A DNA stretch of 64,000 nucleotides, from the NCBI GenBank assembly GCA_022760475.1, contig JALEFZ010000006.1, forward strand, positions 248,001 to 312,000, given 5' to 3'. The notes beneath the pieces are model-generated. The model was not told the origin of the DNA and made no database searches. It worked only from the letters and a program-made list of their open reading frames with translations. Source of the stretch: Bacteroidia bacterium. GTDB taxonomy: Bacteria; Bacteroidota; Bacteroidia; J057. Made by a program: the position numbers and the translations under genes. Positions 17,428 to 24,695 of this stretch are shown one piece after another (within the stretch, counting starts at the first letter, position 1; each line of letters begins with the position of its first letter).

Positions 17428-17772
17428 ATGAATCTGGAAAAGTACAAGTTCCGATTGGAACAAATTGATCAACTTATCAGGATGAGATCTACAGGATCTC
17501 CCAAAGCATTTTCTAAGAAGTTGGGCCTTTCTGAGAGTCAACTATACAGAATTTTGGATGCGATGAAAGCCCTAAATGCCCCAATTTCTTATTGCAAGTA
17601 TCGACAGACTTATTATTACCAGTTGGACGGAAGATTCTACCTGGGTTTTGAATGTAAGGAAAGTACATTGCAAAATGTAAGAGGTGGTTTCGGAAGTGTA
17701 CCTTATGTGGGGGATATTCCCTATCGCTCTAAGCAAAAAAGAAAATTCCCATTTAGTTCGTATTTTGGATAA
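17428..17772 (+). CDS. Small HTH protein, probable regulator of the RiPP locus
   Basis: A 114-residue protein of a type common beside peptide natural product genes in Bacteroidota. Residues about 22-47 (GSPKAFSKKLGLSESQLYRI) form a helix-turn-helix: a first helix PKAFSKKL, turn GLS, and recognition helix ESQLYRILDAM. The following residues, ISYCKYRQTYYYQLDGRFYL, look like a winged beta-hairpin rich in Tyr and Arg. The C-terminus is basic and low in complexity. It is likely a DNA-binding protein; the GACTC-N11-GAGT repeats before each precursor are candidate targets, but nothing in the sequence proves this. It lies between the precursor terminator and the maturation operon, 110 bases before the DUF6624 gene. 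Confidence 0.7.
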   Translation: MNLEKYKFRLEQIDQLIRMRSTGSPKAFSKKLGLSESQLYRILDAMKALNAPISYCKYRQTYYYQLDGRFYLGFECKESTLQNVRGGFGSVPYVGDIPYRSKQKRKFPFSSYFG

Positions 17773-17882
17773 TGTGTAGCCTAATAAGACCTTCTAGGCA
17801 ATCCCCTGCCGTATATGAGGTTAATTTTTATCCTAAAGGTATCTCCGAATAAGCTTAACATTCATCACAAAACTTTATTCCG

Positions 17883-18839
17883 ATGAGTAAAGCCAAGCAT
17901 TTTATAATTGTCGTTTTGTTACTGCTAAACTCTCGTCTTTTTGCCTGTGATTGTCCATATAAGGCCTATTATGCTAAAATAGGATTGGCAGAGATGGCAT
18001 TGACAAAACAAGACTACCAGGCTGCTGATAAACTATATCGAGAGGCATTGGGGGAGTTTGATGGATTTGCAAGGGATTATCTCAATGCGAGTATTACCTC
18101 CGCTTATTTGAAAGACACTAGCCAGACACTTGCCTATTCGACCAAGGCAATAAATATGGGTGTATTGTTTAGTCTTTTGAATAAGAAGACCGAATTTGAC
18201 TTCATAAAGGCTCATCCTGAATGGAAAAGCCTGAGGAAAAAGGCTAAAAACTTAAGAAAAGAAGCTATTCAGCCCTCAGAACTTAGGGATAGGGTATATA
18301 AAATCTACAAAAGAGACCAAGGTTTACGGTCATTTCCCTTTAACATGAAAATAGGGGGTAAAAGACTCTTTCAAAAAAGATGGGACCGAGTAAATTCTGA
18401 AGGTTTTTTTGAGTTGAAGAAAATTATTTTAGAAACGGGTTATCAAGGGGAAAAGCAGATTGGCCCAGCTCATTTTGTGGCACAGGACTGGTACGCCTTC
18501 TCCGTGATTCTCCACAATCTATACCGGGATACAGATCAAAAACTTTCGCTGATACTACGGGAGGAAATGTGCAAGGGGAACCTTCCCGCTAGGCTATATG
18601 CCTATATCATAGACCGAACAAATTTGGAGAATGGTAAGCCCGAAATTTATGGTTCTACCTACATCATTACATCGCTCAGTTTTATCCAAAAAGGAGTAGA
18701 CCTGGGTGATCAGATGATCCGTTTAACCGAGGAAGAAAGTAAGAAGGTAAATGCTTCTCGGCAGCAGATTGGTTTACCATTAATGTCTCAATCCCTGAAA
18801 ATTCGAAAAATTGCTCCACCTTTTTATGTTTTTCTGTAA
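17883..18839 (+). CDS. Exported TPR-like protein with DUF6624 domain
   Basis: The 318-residue product begins with a signal peptide (MSKAKHFIIVVLLLL, then LFACDC), which may be cut before or lipidated at Cys22. Residues about 30-110 are two or three TPR-like helix pairs. Residues about 135-300 match DUF6624: a DQGLR motif, a Trp-Asp-x-Val-Asn segment, the short IGPAHFVAQDWYAF stretch, then LILREEMCKGNLPARLYAYI, DRTNLENGKPEIYGS. The function of DUF6624 is not known to me. The stop overlaps the start of the ATP-grasp gene by one base (TAATG), so the two are translationally coupled and this protein is part of the RiPP operon, perhaps acting on the peptide or sensing it outside the cytoplasm. Confidence 0.8.
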   Translation: MSKAKHFIIVVLLLLNSRLFACDCPYKAYYAKIGLAEMALTKQDYQAADKLYREALGEFDGFARDYLNASITSAYLKDTSQTLAYSTKAINMGVLFSLLNKKTEFDFIKAHPEWKSLRKKAKNLRKEAIQPSELRDRVYKIYKRDQGLRSFPFNMKIGGKRLFQKRWDRVNSEGFFELKKIILETGYQGEKQIGPAHFVAQDWYAFSVILHNLYRDTDQKLSLILREEMCKGNLPARLYAYIIDRTNLENGKPEIYGSTYIITSLSFIQKGVDLGDQMIRLTEEESKKVNASRQQIGLPLMSQSLKIRKIAPPFYVFL

Positions 18840-19831
18840 TGATTTTGATCCTAGCCGAAACGATTGATAAATCAGTTAATGATGTCATTGATTGGTTGAC
18901 ATATTTCAAGTTGCCATTCCTAAGAATCAATGAATCTGAGTTTATTCAGTCTATTCGAATTGAAAGCAGGTCTCATGATTGGTCCATCAAACTGGAATTG
19001 GAAGGTAAAAAGCTTGATTTGGATGATGTCAAAGCCTATTGGTATCGAAGAGGGGATTTGAAAATGGCTGTGAAAGTAGCAGCGGGGGGGGAGCCTGTTC
19101 TATTGGAGCAACTTCATTTCCATATCCAGGATGAGTGGGCCAAACTAAGGGAATTTTTATTCGCTAGACTTGCTGACATCCCTTCTATTGGAAATGGACT
19201 GATTGAAGTTAATGCTGCTAACAAGCTCAAGAATCTCCAACTTGCCAAGACTTGTGGGTTGGATATTCCGAAGACCTATATCTTTAGTAAGAAAAAGCAT
19301 CTTCAGGCCCTTCAAGAGACAGGGGAATCCTATATCCTGAAGGGAATTTCGGAAATCATTTCGATGAATTGGAAGGAAGGTGGAAATACCTATTATCAGG
19401 CAAGTTCACATACCGTAGGAATTGATGAGGGACTCTCCTTAGAGGTGGGAGACCACTTTTTTCCAAGTTGTATTCAAGAGAAAATTGAGAAGGAGTATGA
19501 ATTGAGGGTATTCTTTCTATGCAACGAATTATTTGCCATGGCCATATTTTCTCAGTTAAGTGAGGCAACACAAACTGACAACAGGATGGAAGCGTATGAA
19601 GGGCAAAACAGGTGTACGCTTTACAAATTGCCAGATACAATATCAGAGAAAATAACCAGGTTCATGAAAGTATTAGGTTTGAACTGTGGTTCCATTGACT
19701 TGATCAAGTCAGTGGATGGTAGGTATATTTTCCTTGAAGTAAACCCTGTTGGGCAGTTTAATTATGTATCTGAAAACTGCAACTATCAGCTTGAATTTCA
19801 GGTTGCGAAGACGTTAAAAGATTTTTCATAA
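18839..19831 (+). CDS. gwsG: ATP-grasp peptide maturase of a GRASP-with-SPASM system
   Basis: The 330-residue enzyme belongs to the MvdD/graspetide type of ATP-grasp ligases, which activate Asp or Glu side chains in a precursor with ATP and join them to Ser, Thr or Lys. Visible features are the pre-ATP-grasp motif YWYRRGDL (67-74), ATP contacts around Lys168 (YILKGI), and the metal-binding end Asp287, Glu300 and Asn302 in FLEVNPVGQF (298-307) followed by the family's VSENCNYQLE. It overlaps the DUF6624 gene by one base and is followed after 14 bases by a small unknown gene and then by the SPASM partner. That order and the NPVGQF-x-x-VS-x-x-CNY ending are typical of the 'grasp-with-spasm' pair. 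Confidence 0.9.
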   Translation: MILILAETIDKSVNDVIDWLTYFKLPFLRINESEFIQSIRIESRSHDWSIKLELEGKKLDLDDVKAYWYRRGDLKMAVKVAAGGEPVLLEQLHFHIQDEWAKLREFLFARLADIPSIGNGLIEVNAANKLKNLQLAKTCGLDIPKTYIFSKKKHLQALQETGESYILKGISEIISMNWKEGGNTYYQASSHTVGIDEGLSLEVGDHFFPSCIQEKIEKEYELRVFFLCNELFAMAIFSQLSEATQTDNRMEAYEGQNRCTLYKLPDTISEKITRFMKVLGLNCGSIDLIKSVDGRYIFLEVNPVGQFNYVSENCNYQLEFQVAKTLKDFS

Positions 19832-19845
19832 GCAAGATTTTAGCC

Positions 19846-20067
19846 ATGGTATCAATCAAAGAAATGTATCCAGAATTTGGCCCGTCGGAATTTCCCTTGA
19901 CATTTTACAGAATTGAGGTAAAGAAGATGTTGCCAGGAGATATCCAACAGCAAGAACAAAATTCCTGTCCAGGAATTTATAACCATTATGGAAGCTCTCA
20001 GGTGAGTTTGTACCACAGTTACAGGCCTGTTTCAAAGATCCCAACAGATTCATTTAATAAGCACTAA
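19846..20067 (+). CDS. Unknown 73-residue protein between the two maturases
   Basis: An ATG-started frame that exactly fills the gap between the ATP-grasp gene (14 bases before) and the SPASM gene (3 bases after). It has no signal peptide, no GG site, and only one Cys (NSCPGIYNHYG), and it is rich in Ser, Tyr, Pro and Gln; the N-terminal half (FYRIEVKKMLPGD) could pack as a small beta structure. I do not recognise the family. The tight spacing says it is translated with the maturases. It could be a third substrate, a leader-binding partner, or a chaperone for the SPASM protein. Codon use looks like its neighbours. No function is assigned. Confidence 0.6.
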   Translation: MVSIKEMYPEFGPSEFPLTFYRIEVKKMLPGDIQQQEQNSCPGIYNHYGSSQVSLYHSYRPVSKIPTDSFNKH

Positions 20068-20070
20068 ACC

Positions 20071-21108
20071 ATGGAAAAGAATATTCCCATTCTTTATTCT
20101 TGCTGCATTCCCGTAAAGGGAGCTTCAAGAAGCATCGTATGTGACCTGCAGAGAAAAAGCTTCCTATATATACCCAACAGCCTTTACGAAATCTTGACCC
20201 TGCACAGGGGAAAGCGTAAAGAGGAGATTTTTCAGACTTATGACAACCAATACAACGACACCATCCAGGAGTATTTTGATTTTTTGGTTGAGCAAGAAAT
20301 GCTTTTCTATTGCGACGATTCCGAGCGTTTTCCTAAGATGAGCATGGATTGGATGAGCCCTGCTCAGATCCAAGATAGCATCATAGATATAGGAGCAGAA
20401 AGTGCCCACGATTGGGACCATATCCTGTCCCAACTGGAAGGCTTAGGCTGTAGGCACATTCAAGTCAGGTCATTTGTAAACAAAAGCCTCGATTTTTGGC
20501 AGGAGCTTATGGAAAAAGTGTCGGAGTATGCCATAATCTCAGTAGAGATCCACATGAAACATGGCGTAGGTCTTGAGAAGGAGAGTTTAAATTCATTGGT
20601 TCAAACCTTTCCACAGATTTTCCTTATCAATGTCCACAGTTCGCCTTTTACTTGGTTTGCAGAAGGATTTCCTAGGAGAATGGGGAACCTACAATTCTCA
20701 AAAGTAAGCATAGACTCTGAAACTCATTGTGGGGTAATAAGTCCTTCTTTTTTCATCATCAATGAAAAGACTTTCACGGAGGGCTGGAATCACAACAGTT
20801 GTTTGAACCGAAAGATCTCTGTAGATCAATATGGCATGCTCAAAAACTGTCCCTCGATGGTGGAGGCATTCGGTCTGGCCAATGAAACGGATTTTGAGGA
20901 AGTCTTGAAAAAAGAAGGTTTTACCAAACTTTGGAACATCAACAAAGACCAGGTAGAAGTTTGTAAAAGCTGTGAATTCAGGTATATCTGCACCGATTGC
21001 AGGGCCTATATCCAGAATCCAAATGATCCATTGTCCAAACCTGCCAAGTGCAACTATAACCCAGCTTTGGGTAAATGGGAAACAGTGGCGGAGACCAGCC
21101 TTGCTTGA
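20071..21108 (+). CDS. gwsS: SPASM-domain peptide maturase without radical SAM core
   Basis: The 345-residue protein matches the SPASM member of GRASP-with-SPASM systems. Its N-terminus reads CCIPVKGASRSIVCDLQ (11-27), a family hallmark, and a small winged-helix-like region follows at 40-80. The usual radical SAM CxxxCxxC motif is missing. The C-terminal SPASM region has eight Cys: 220, 244, 260, 298, 301, 307, 310 and 327, in the order HCG, CLNRKISVDQYGMLKNCP, CKSCEFRYICTDCR and KCNYNP, enough for two iron-sulfur clusters. Its exact reaction is not established to my knowledge; it may hold the precursor for the ligase. It ends one base before the convergent transporter gene. Confidence 0.88.
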   Translation: MEKNIPILYSCCIPVKGASRSIVCDLQRKSFLYIPNSLYEILTLHRGKRKEEIFQTYDNQYNDTIQEYFDFLVEQEMLFYCDDSERFPKMSMDWMSPAQIQDSIIDIGAESAHDWDHILSQLEGLGCRHIQVRSFVNKSLDFWQELMEKVSEYAIISVEIHMKHGVGLEKESLNSLVQTFPQIFLINVHSSPFTWFAEGFPRRMGNLQFSKVSIDSETHCGVISPSFFIINEKTFTEGWNHNSCLNRKISVDQYGMLKNCPSMVEAFGLANETDFEEVLKKEGFTKLWNINKDQVEVCKSCEFRYICTDCRAYIQNPNDPLSKPAKCNYNPALGKWETVAETSLA

Positions 21109-21975
21109 TCAGGCGCCGTCTTTCCTCCTCCCAAAATAAAACATCATAAAGCCCCCACTAAAAAACATTAGGAAGCTATATACGGCTGCTGGTATGGAAA
21201 GGGTCGTGTTGGCCAAGACCGTACTGGCAATTACTATCGCCAGTGTCCCATTTTGAATCCCTGATTCAATTGAAATGGTGATGGATTGGGGGAGATTTAG
21301 TTTGAATATCCTTGCAGAGAAAAATCCCAGTAGCATGGTGCTGAGGTTGAGGATTGAGGTAGCCAAACCCACTTGTACCAGATAGGTGATGATGTTTTCT
21401 CTTTCCTTCAGGATAATTGAAACCAGAATCAGAAGGAAAAGAATGGTTGACAGAATCCTCACAGGGCGATCCATCCTGATGGCAAATGCCTCACTGCGAG
21501 AGCGAACAAACATTCCGATGACCACTGGAACTATAACAATCACAAATATTTGGAGCAACATTCCTACCTCATCTACATCCACAACTTTATCAGATTCTGT
21601 AAAATAATTGAAAGAAAAACCCATGATCAAAGGCAAAGAGATCAGGGTGATCAAGCTGCTAATTGCCGTTAAAGAGATCGAAAGGGCAGTATCTCCCTTG
21701 GAAACATGGCTGATCAGGTTTGAGGTAACACCACCTGGGCAAGCTGAGATCAACATCAAACCTATGGCCATCTCGACAGGGAGTTTCAATAGCTGTGTGA
21801 TTCCGAAGGCAATCAAAGGCAGAAAAATCAATTGATTGACCAGACCGATCAGTGCAGCCTTGGGATTGGCAATCACTCGCCTAAAATCTGTCGGAGTCAG
21901 GGAAAGTCCCATGCCCAGCATGATGATGAATAGCGAAGCAGGTAAAAAAACAGTTGTAAGGATGGAGGATTCCAT
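21109..21975 (-). CDS. Bile acid:sodium symporter (BASS) family transporter
   Basis: A 288-residue membrane protein with about nine hydrophobic helices. Family features are LGMGLSLTPTDFRRV near the start, and the LISACPGGVTSNLISHVSKGDTALS-type region, in which Pro-Gly-Gly and Asn are part of the sodium and substrate site. BASS proteins import organic anions with sodium; bacterial substrates vary (pantoate, 2-keto acids, steroids), and none can be chosen here. The ATG at 21975 is preferred to a TTG at 22008. The gene is convergent with gwsS with no gap between the stop codons, and no terminator hairpin fits there, so antisense overlap of the two transcripts is likely. Confidence 0.88.
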   Translation of the reverse strand: MESSILTTVFLPASLFIIMLGMGLSLTPTDFRRVIANPKAALIGLVNQLIFLPLIAFGITQLLKLPVEMAIGLMLISACPGGVTSNLISHVSKGDTALSISLTAISSLITLISLPLIMGFSFNYFTESDKVVDVDEVGMLLQIFVIVIVPVVIGMFVRSRSEAFAIRMDRPVRILSTILFLLILVSIILKERENIITYLVQVGLATSILNLSTMLLGFFSARIFKLNLPQSITISIESGIQNGTLAIVIASTVLANTTLSIPAAVYSFLMFFSGGFMMFYFGRRKDGA

Positions 21976-22070
21976 AATGCGAGAGCTAAGTAGTAGAGAT
22001 AGTTTCAATCAAAGAATATACGATAAATTATTACAAGGCAATTAATTCTCTGGTAACAGACTTAATTTCA

Positions 22071-23519
22071 TTGCTATCTTTACCGAAAAACGCCATCAAA
22101 TCTCTATTTGCTAATATCTCTATAGTTATCCTGCTCAATCTATTGATTAAGCCTATTTGGCTTTTGGTAGAAATGGGGATTCAGGATGAAGTAGGCCATG
22201 CCGAATGGGGGATGTATGGAGCTTTACTTTCTTTTGGCTTTCTGTTTTTGAGCCTTTCTGATCTGGGCATCAATCAGTACACCACCAAAATGATAGCTGG
22301 AAAACCTGAATTGATGGCCAGCTATTTCCCAAATTTATTTGCCTTCAAACTACTCATCATGATCCTCTATCCTGTCGCTATGGTAGGGGTTGGGAGCTTG
22401 ATCGGGTACGACCAGCGACAGATCTATTTCCTTTTTTTACTCTGCTTTGTTCATGGTGGAGGGCAAATGATGGAGTTTTTTCGAGCGAATATCAGGGCAT
22501 CGCAGAAATTCAAGCTGGATGGCTTTCTATCCGTAGCTGAGAGAATCCTTTTATTGCTTTTGACTGCCTACCTGTTTTTTACACAGCTTACCATTGATCG
22601 CTTTATATATGCCAGGTTGATCGCTATTGGCTTAACGGTCTTGCTTTTTTATGCCCTGATCATACGATTGTATGGCTGGTTTCGACCTCGGCTGAACCTG
22701 CCTTTTGTAAAAAATATTGTGAAGTCAAGCCTGGGTTTGGCTTTGATGACGATTTTGTACTCGGTTCACGACAAGGTCGATCAGGTGATGCTTGAACGCT
22801 TGCGGGTAGAGGACGGAGCCGTCCAGAATGGACTTTATGCTGCCGCTTATCGCTGGTTGGAGGCAATGTCGATGTTTTTATGGACGGTTTTACCCATTTT
22901 TTTCGCTCGATTTGCATTCTTTGTTGAAAAGCCAAAAGAACAAGAGCGCTTGCTACACTTCGGACAAGTCATCACGGCTATCCCTTTAATATTTGTAGCT
23001 GTATGGGTGTGGTTCTATGCTGAACTATTGCTATTCCCATTTGACCAAAGTACAACTGAGGAATTGGGAGTAATTGCAGCTTGCCTAAGAGCTATTTTTA
23101 TCGCGCTGGCAATCAATGGTTGCTTTGCCATTTTTAGCACCTTATTGACTTCTACCGGGCATGAATCCAAGGTAAATGTCATGGCTATAGCTTCCGTACT
23201 GCTCAACATTGTTTTGAATGTAATCTTCATACCTGAATATGGGGCAATTGCTTCTGCTTGGACTACGGTGGGATCTTATGCCTTGCTGAGCATTTGTTAC
23301 CTGGCCTATATTCAGTTTTTTCTGGAAATACAGGTTCCTTACAGCCAGACTATTCGACTCTTCCTGCTGGCAGCTCTCCTTTGGGGACTATTCTATGCCC
23401 TACAAATGTTGGATTGGCCATGGTGGGTAGTTAGTGGAATATGTTTCTTGTTTACCCTGGCAGCCTCTTTTCTATTGCGACTTATCACATTGGCCAAAAT
23501 CAAATCCTTTCAGGTATGA
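22071..23519 (+). CDS. Polysaccharide flippase (Wzx/MATE-like)
   Basis: The 482-residue protein has about 12-14 hydrophobic helices and the layout of the oligosaccharide flippase family: NISIVILLNLLIKPIWLL at the N-terminus, YTTKMIAGKP after helix two, and a late segment, LLTSTGHESKVN, with an EYGAIASAWTT motif. It would turn lipid-linked glycans across the inner membrane. The start is probably TTG at 22071, as no ATG or GTG is available before residue 36. The stop overlaps the glycosyltransferase start in ATGA at 23516, so the two genes are coupled and likely serve one surface glycan. No other glycan genes are next to them. Confidence 0.85.
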   Translation: MLSLPKNAIKSLFANISIVILLNLLIKPIWLLVEMGIQDEVGHAEWGMYGALLSFGFLFLSLSDLGINQYTTKMIAGKPELMASYFPNLFAFKLLIMILYPVAMVGVGSLIGYDQRQIYFLFLLCFVHGGGQMMEFFRANIRASQKFKLDGFLSVAERILLLLLTAYLFFTQLTIDRFIYARLIAIGLTVLLFYALIIRLYGWFRPRLNLPFVKNIVKSSLGLALMTILYSVHDKVDQVMLERLRVEDGAVQNGLYAAAYRWLEAMSMFLWTVLPIFFARFAFFVEKPKEQERLLHFGQVITAIPLIFVAVWVWFYAELLLFPFDQSTTEELGVIAACLRAIFIALAINGCFAIFSTLLTSTGHESKVNVMAIASVLLNIVLNVIFIPEYGAIASAWTTVGSYALLSICYLAYIQFFLEIQVPYSQTIRLFLLAALLWGLFYALQMLDWPWWVVSGICFLFTLAASFLLRLITLAKIKSFQV

Positions 23520-24631
23520 GTAAGGGTGTAATTTGCCATATTTCTGTGCTCAACCCCCTGATGCATAGCAGGATTTTTTACCGATGGGCAAAGGGGGCTC
23601 AAAAATTGGGGTATGAGACTGTCATTTTTGCACAAGGATCAGGGGATGCTCGTATTGAGTCGATTAGCTTACAGGCTACCGGCCTATTTTCTCGACTATC
23701 ACTGAAAAGGTTGTTCTTTAACCATAGCCATAAACACAAATTCAAGGAGGTGGAGGCAGATATTTATGTACTTCATAGTCCTGAGCTTTTAGGTCTGGGG
23801 CGGTGGCTAAAAGAAAGGACATCTGCCAAGGTCATTTATGATGCCCATGAGGATTATTATAAAAACATCATTCATGCACCTCATTATCCTGCATTCCTTA
23901 GAAAACCTCTTGCCCGATGGGTCAGAAAGAAGGAAAGTATGGCCCTGGATTATTTGGATGCCGTGGTATATGCGGAAGATTGTTATGAAGGAATGTTGCC
24001 AGCCGATTCTAGTAAAACATTTTTCCTAAGGAACAAATTTGCAGCTGAACCAGATATCAGCCCTTCAGATTTTTCAGAACCCTATATGCTAAGTACCGGA
24101 ACGCTGGCCTGGGCATGGGGAGTCAAGGAGAGTTGTGAGCTTTGGAAGGCCATTTGTTTTGAAAAGCCCATCAGATGGGTGTTGGCTGGGCATACAAATG
24201 ATAGGTCTGTGTTGGAATTTGTGCGGGAAGAAGCGGCCAGAGCAGGACTGGAAAATTACTTGAGCATTATTGGCGGAGAAAGTTATGTACCTTACGAACA
24301 AATCATCAAGTTGATCCGAGGCTGTTATTTCGGAACGGCCTTTTATCACTTACAGCCCAATATTGTAGGGAAAATTCCTACAAAATTCTACGAATTCATG
24401 AGTCTGGGAAAGCCCCTGCTTTTCACAAAAGAATTTGCCTGGGAGAAATTTAACCTAGATCACCCTTTTGGTTTATCAGTCAAATGGGGAGAATGGGAAA
24501 ATTCCAAATGGGTCTTGAATTTGCATGAGCAACTACAAAAATGGCATTCTCCCAAAGAATCCCTTCTGTGGGGTAAATTTGAAAGTGAACTTCCCACATT
24601 AAAATCCCTGCTTGAAAGCCTGTGTCATTAG
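23516..24631 (+). CDS. Glycosyltransferase (GT-B, group 4-like)
   Basis: A 371-residue protein with the two-domain GT-B layout. The N-terminal half reads VICHISVLNPLMHSRIFYRW, with an 'ADIYVLHSPELLGLGRWL' strand-helix and VIYDAHEDYY, common in glycosyltransferases that take nucleotide sugars. The C-terminal half has the donor-site strand VLAGH near 230 and a KIPTKFYEFMSLGKPLLFT motif, where the Glu contacts the sugar nucleotide. The longer frame from 23441 is rejected in favour of the ATG at 23516, which overlaps the flippase stop. Linkage and substrate are unknown. It is the second gene of a two-gene glycan unit; accC follows after 64 bases. Confidence 0.85.
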   Translation: MSKGVICHISVLNPLMHSRIFYRWAKGAQKLGYETVIFAQGSGDARIESISLQATGLFSRLSLKRLFFNHSHKHKFKEVEADIYVLHSPELLGLGRWLKERTSAKVIYDAHEDYYKNIIHAPHYPAFLRKPLARWVRKKESMALDYLDAVVYAEDCYEGMLPADSSKTFFLRNKFAAEPDISPSDFSEPYMLSTGTLAWAWGVKESCELWKAICFEKPIRWVLAGHTNDRSVLEFVREEAARAGLENYLSIIGGESYVPYEQIIKLIRGCYFGTAFYHLQPNIVGKIPTKFYEFMSLGKPLLFTKEFAWEKFNLDHPFGLSVKWGEWENSKWVLNLHEQLQKWHSPKESLLWGKFESELPTLKSLLESLCH

Positions 24632-24695
24632 ATTTTTTGGAAAGAACTCTTATATTTCCCTCCCAAGGAATACACAAATCTATACCCAAAGCAGG

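Noticed and set aside
20071..20300. Radical SAM core in the SPASM protein
   Set aside because: The N-terminal Cys11, Cys12 and Cys24 do not have CxxxCxxC spacing; they belong to the CCIPVKG motif of the family.
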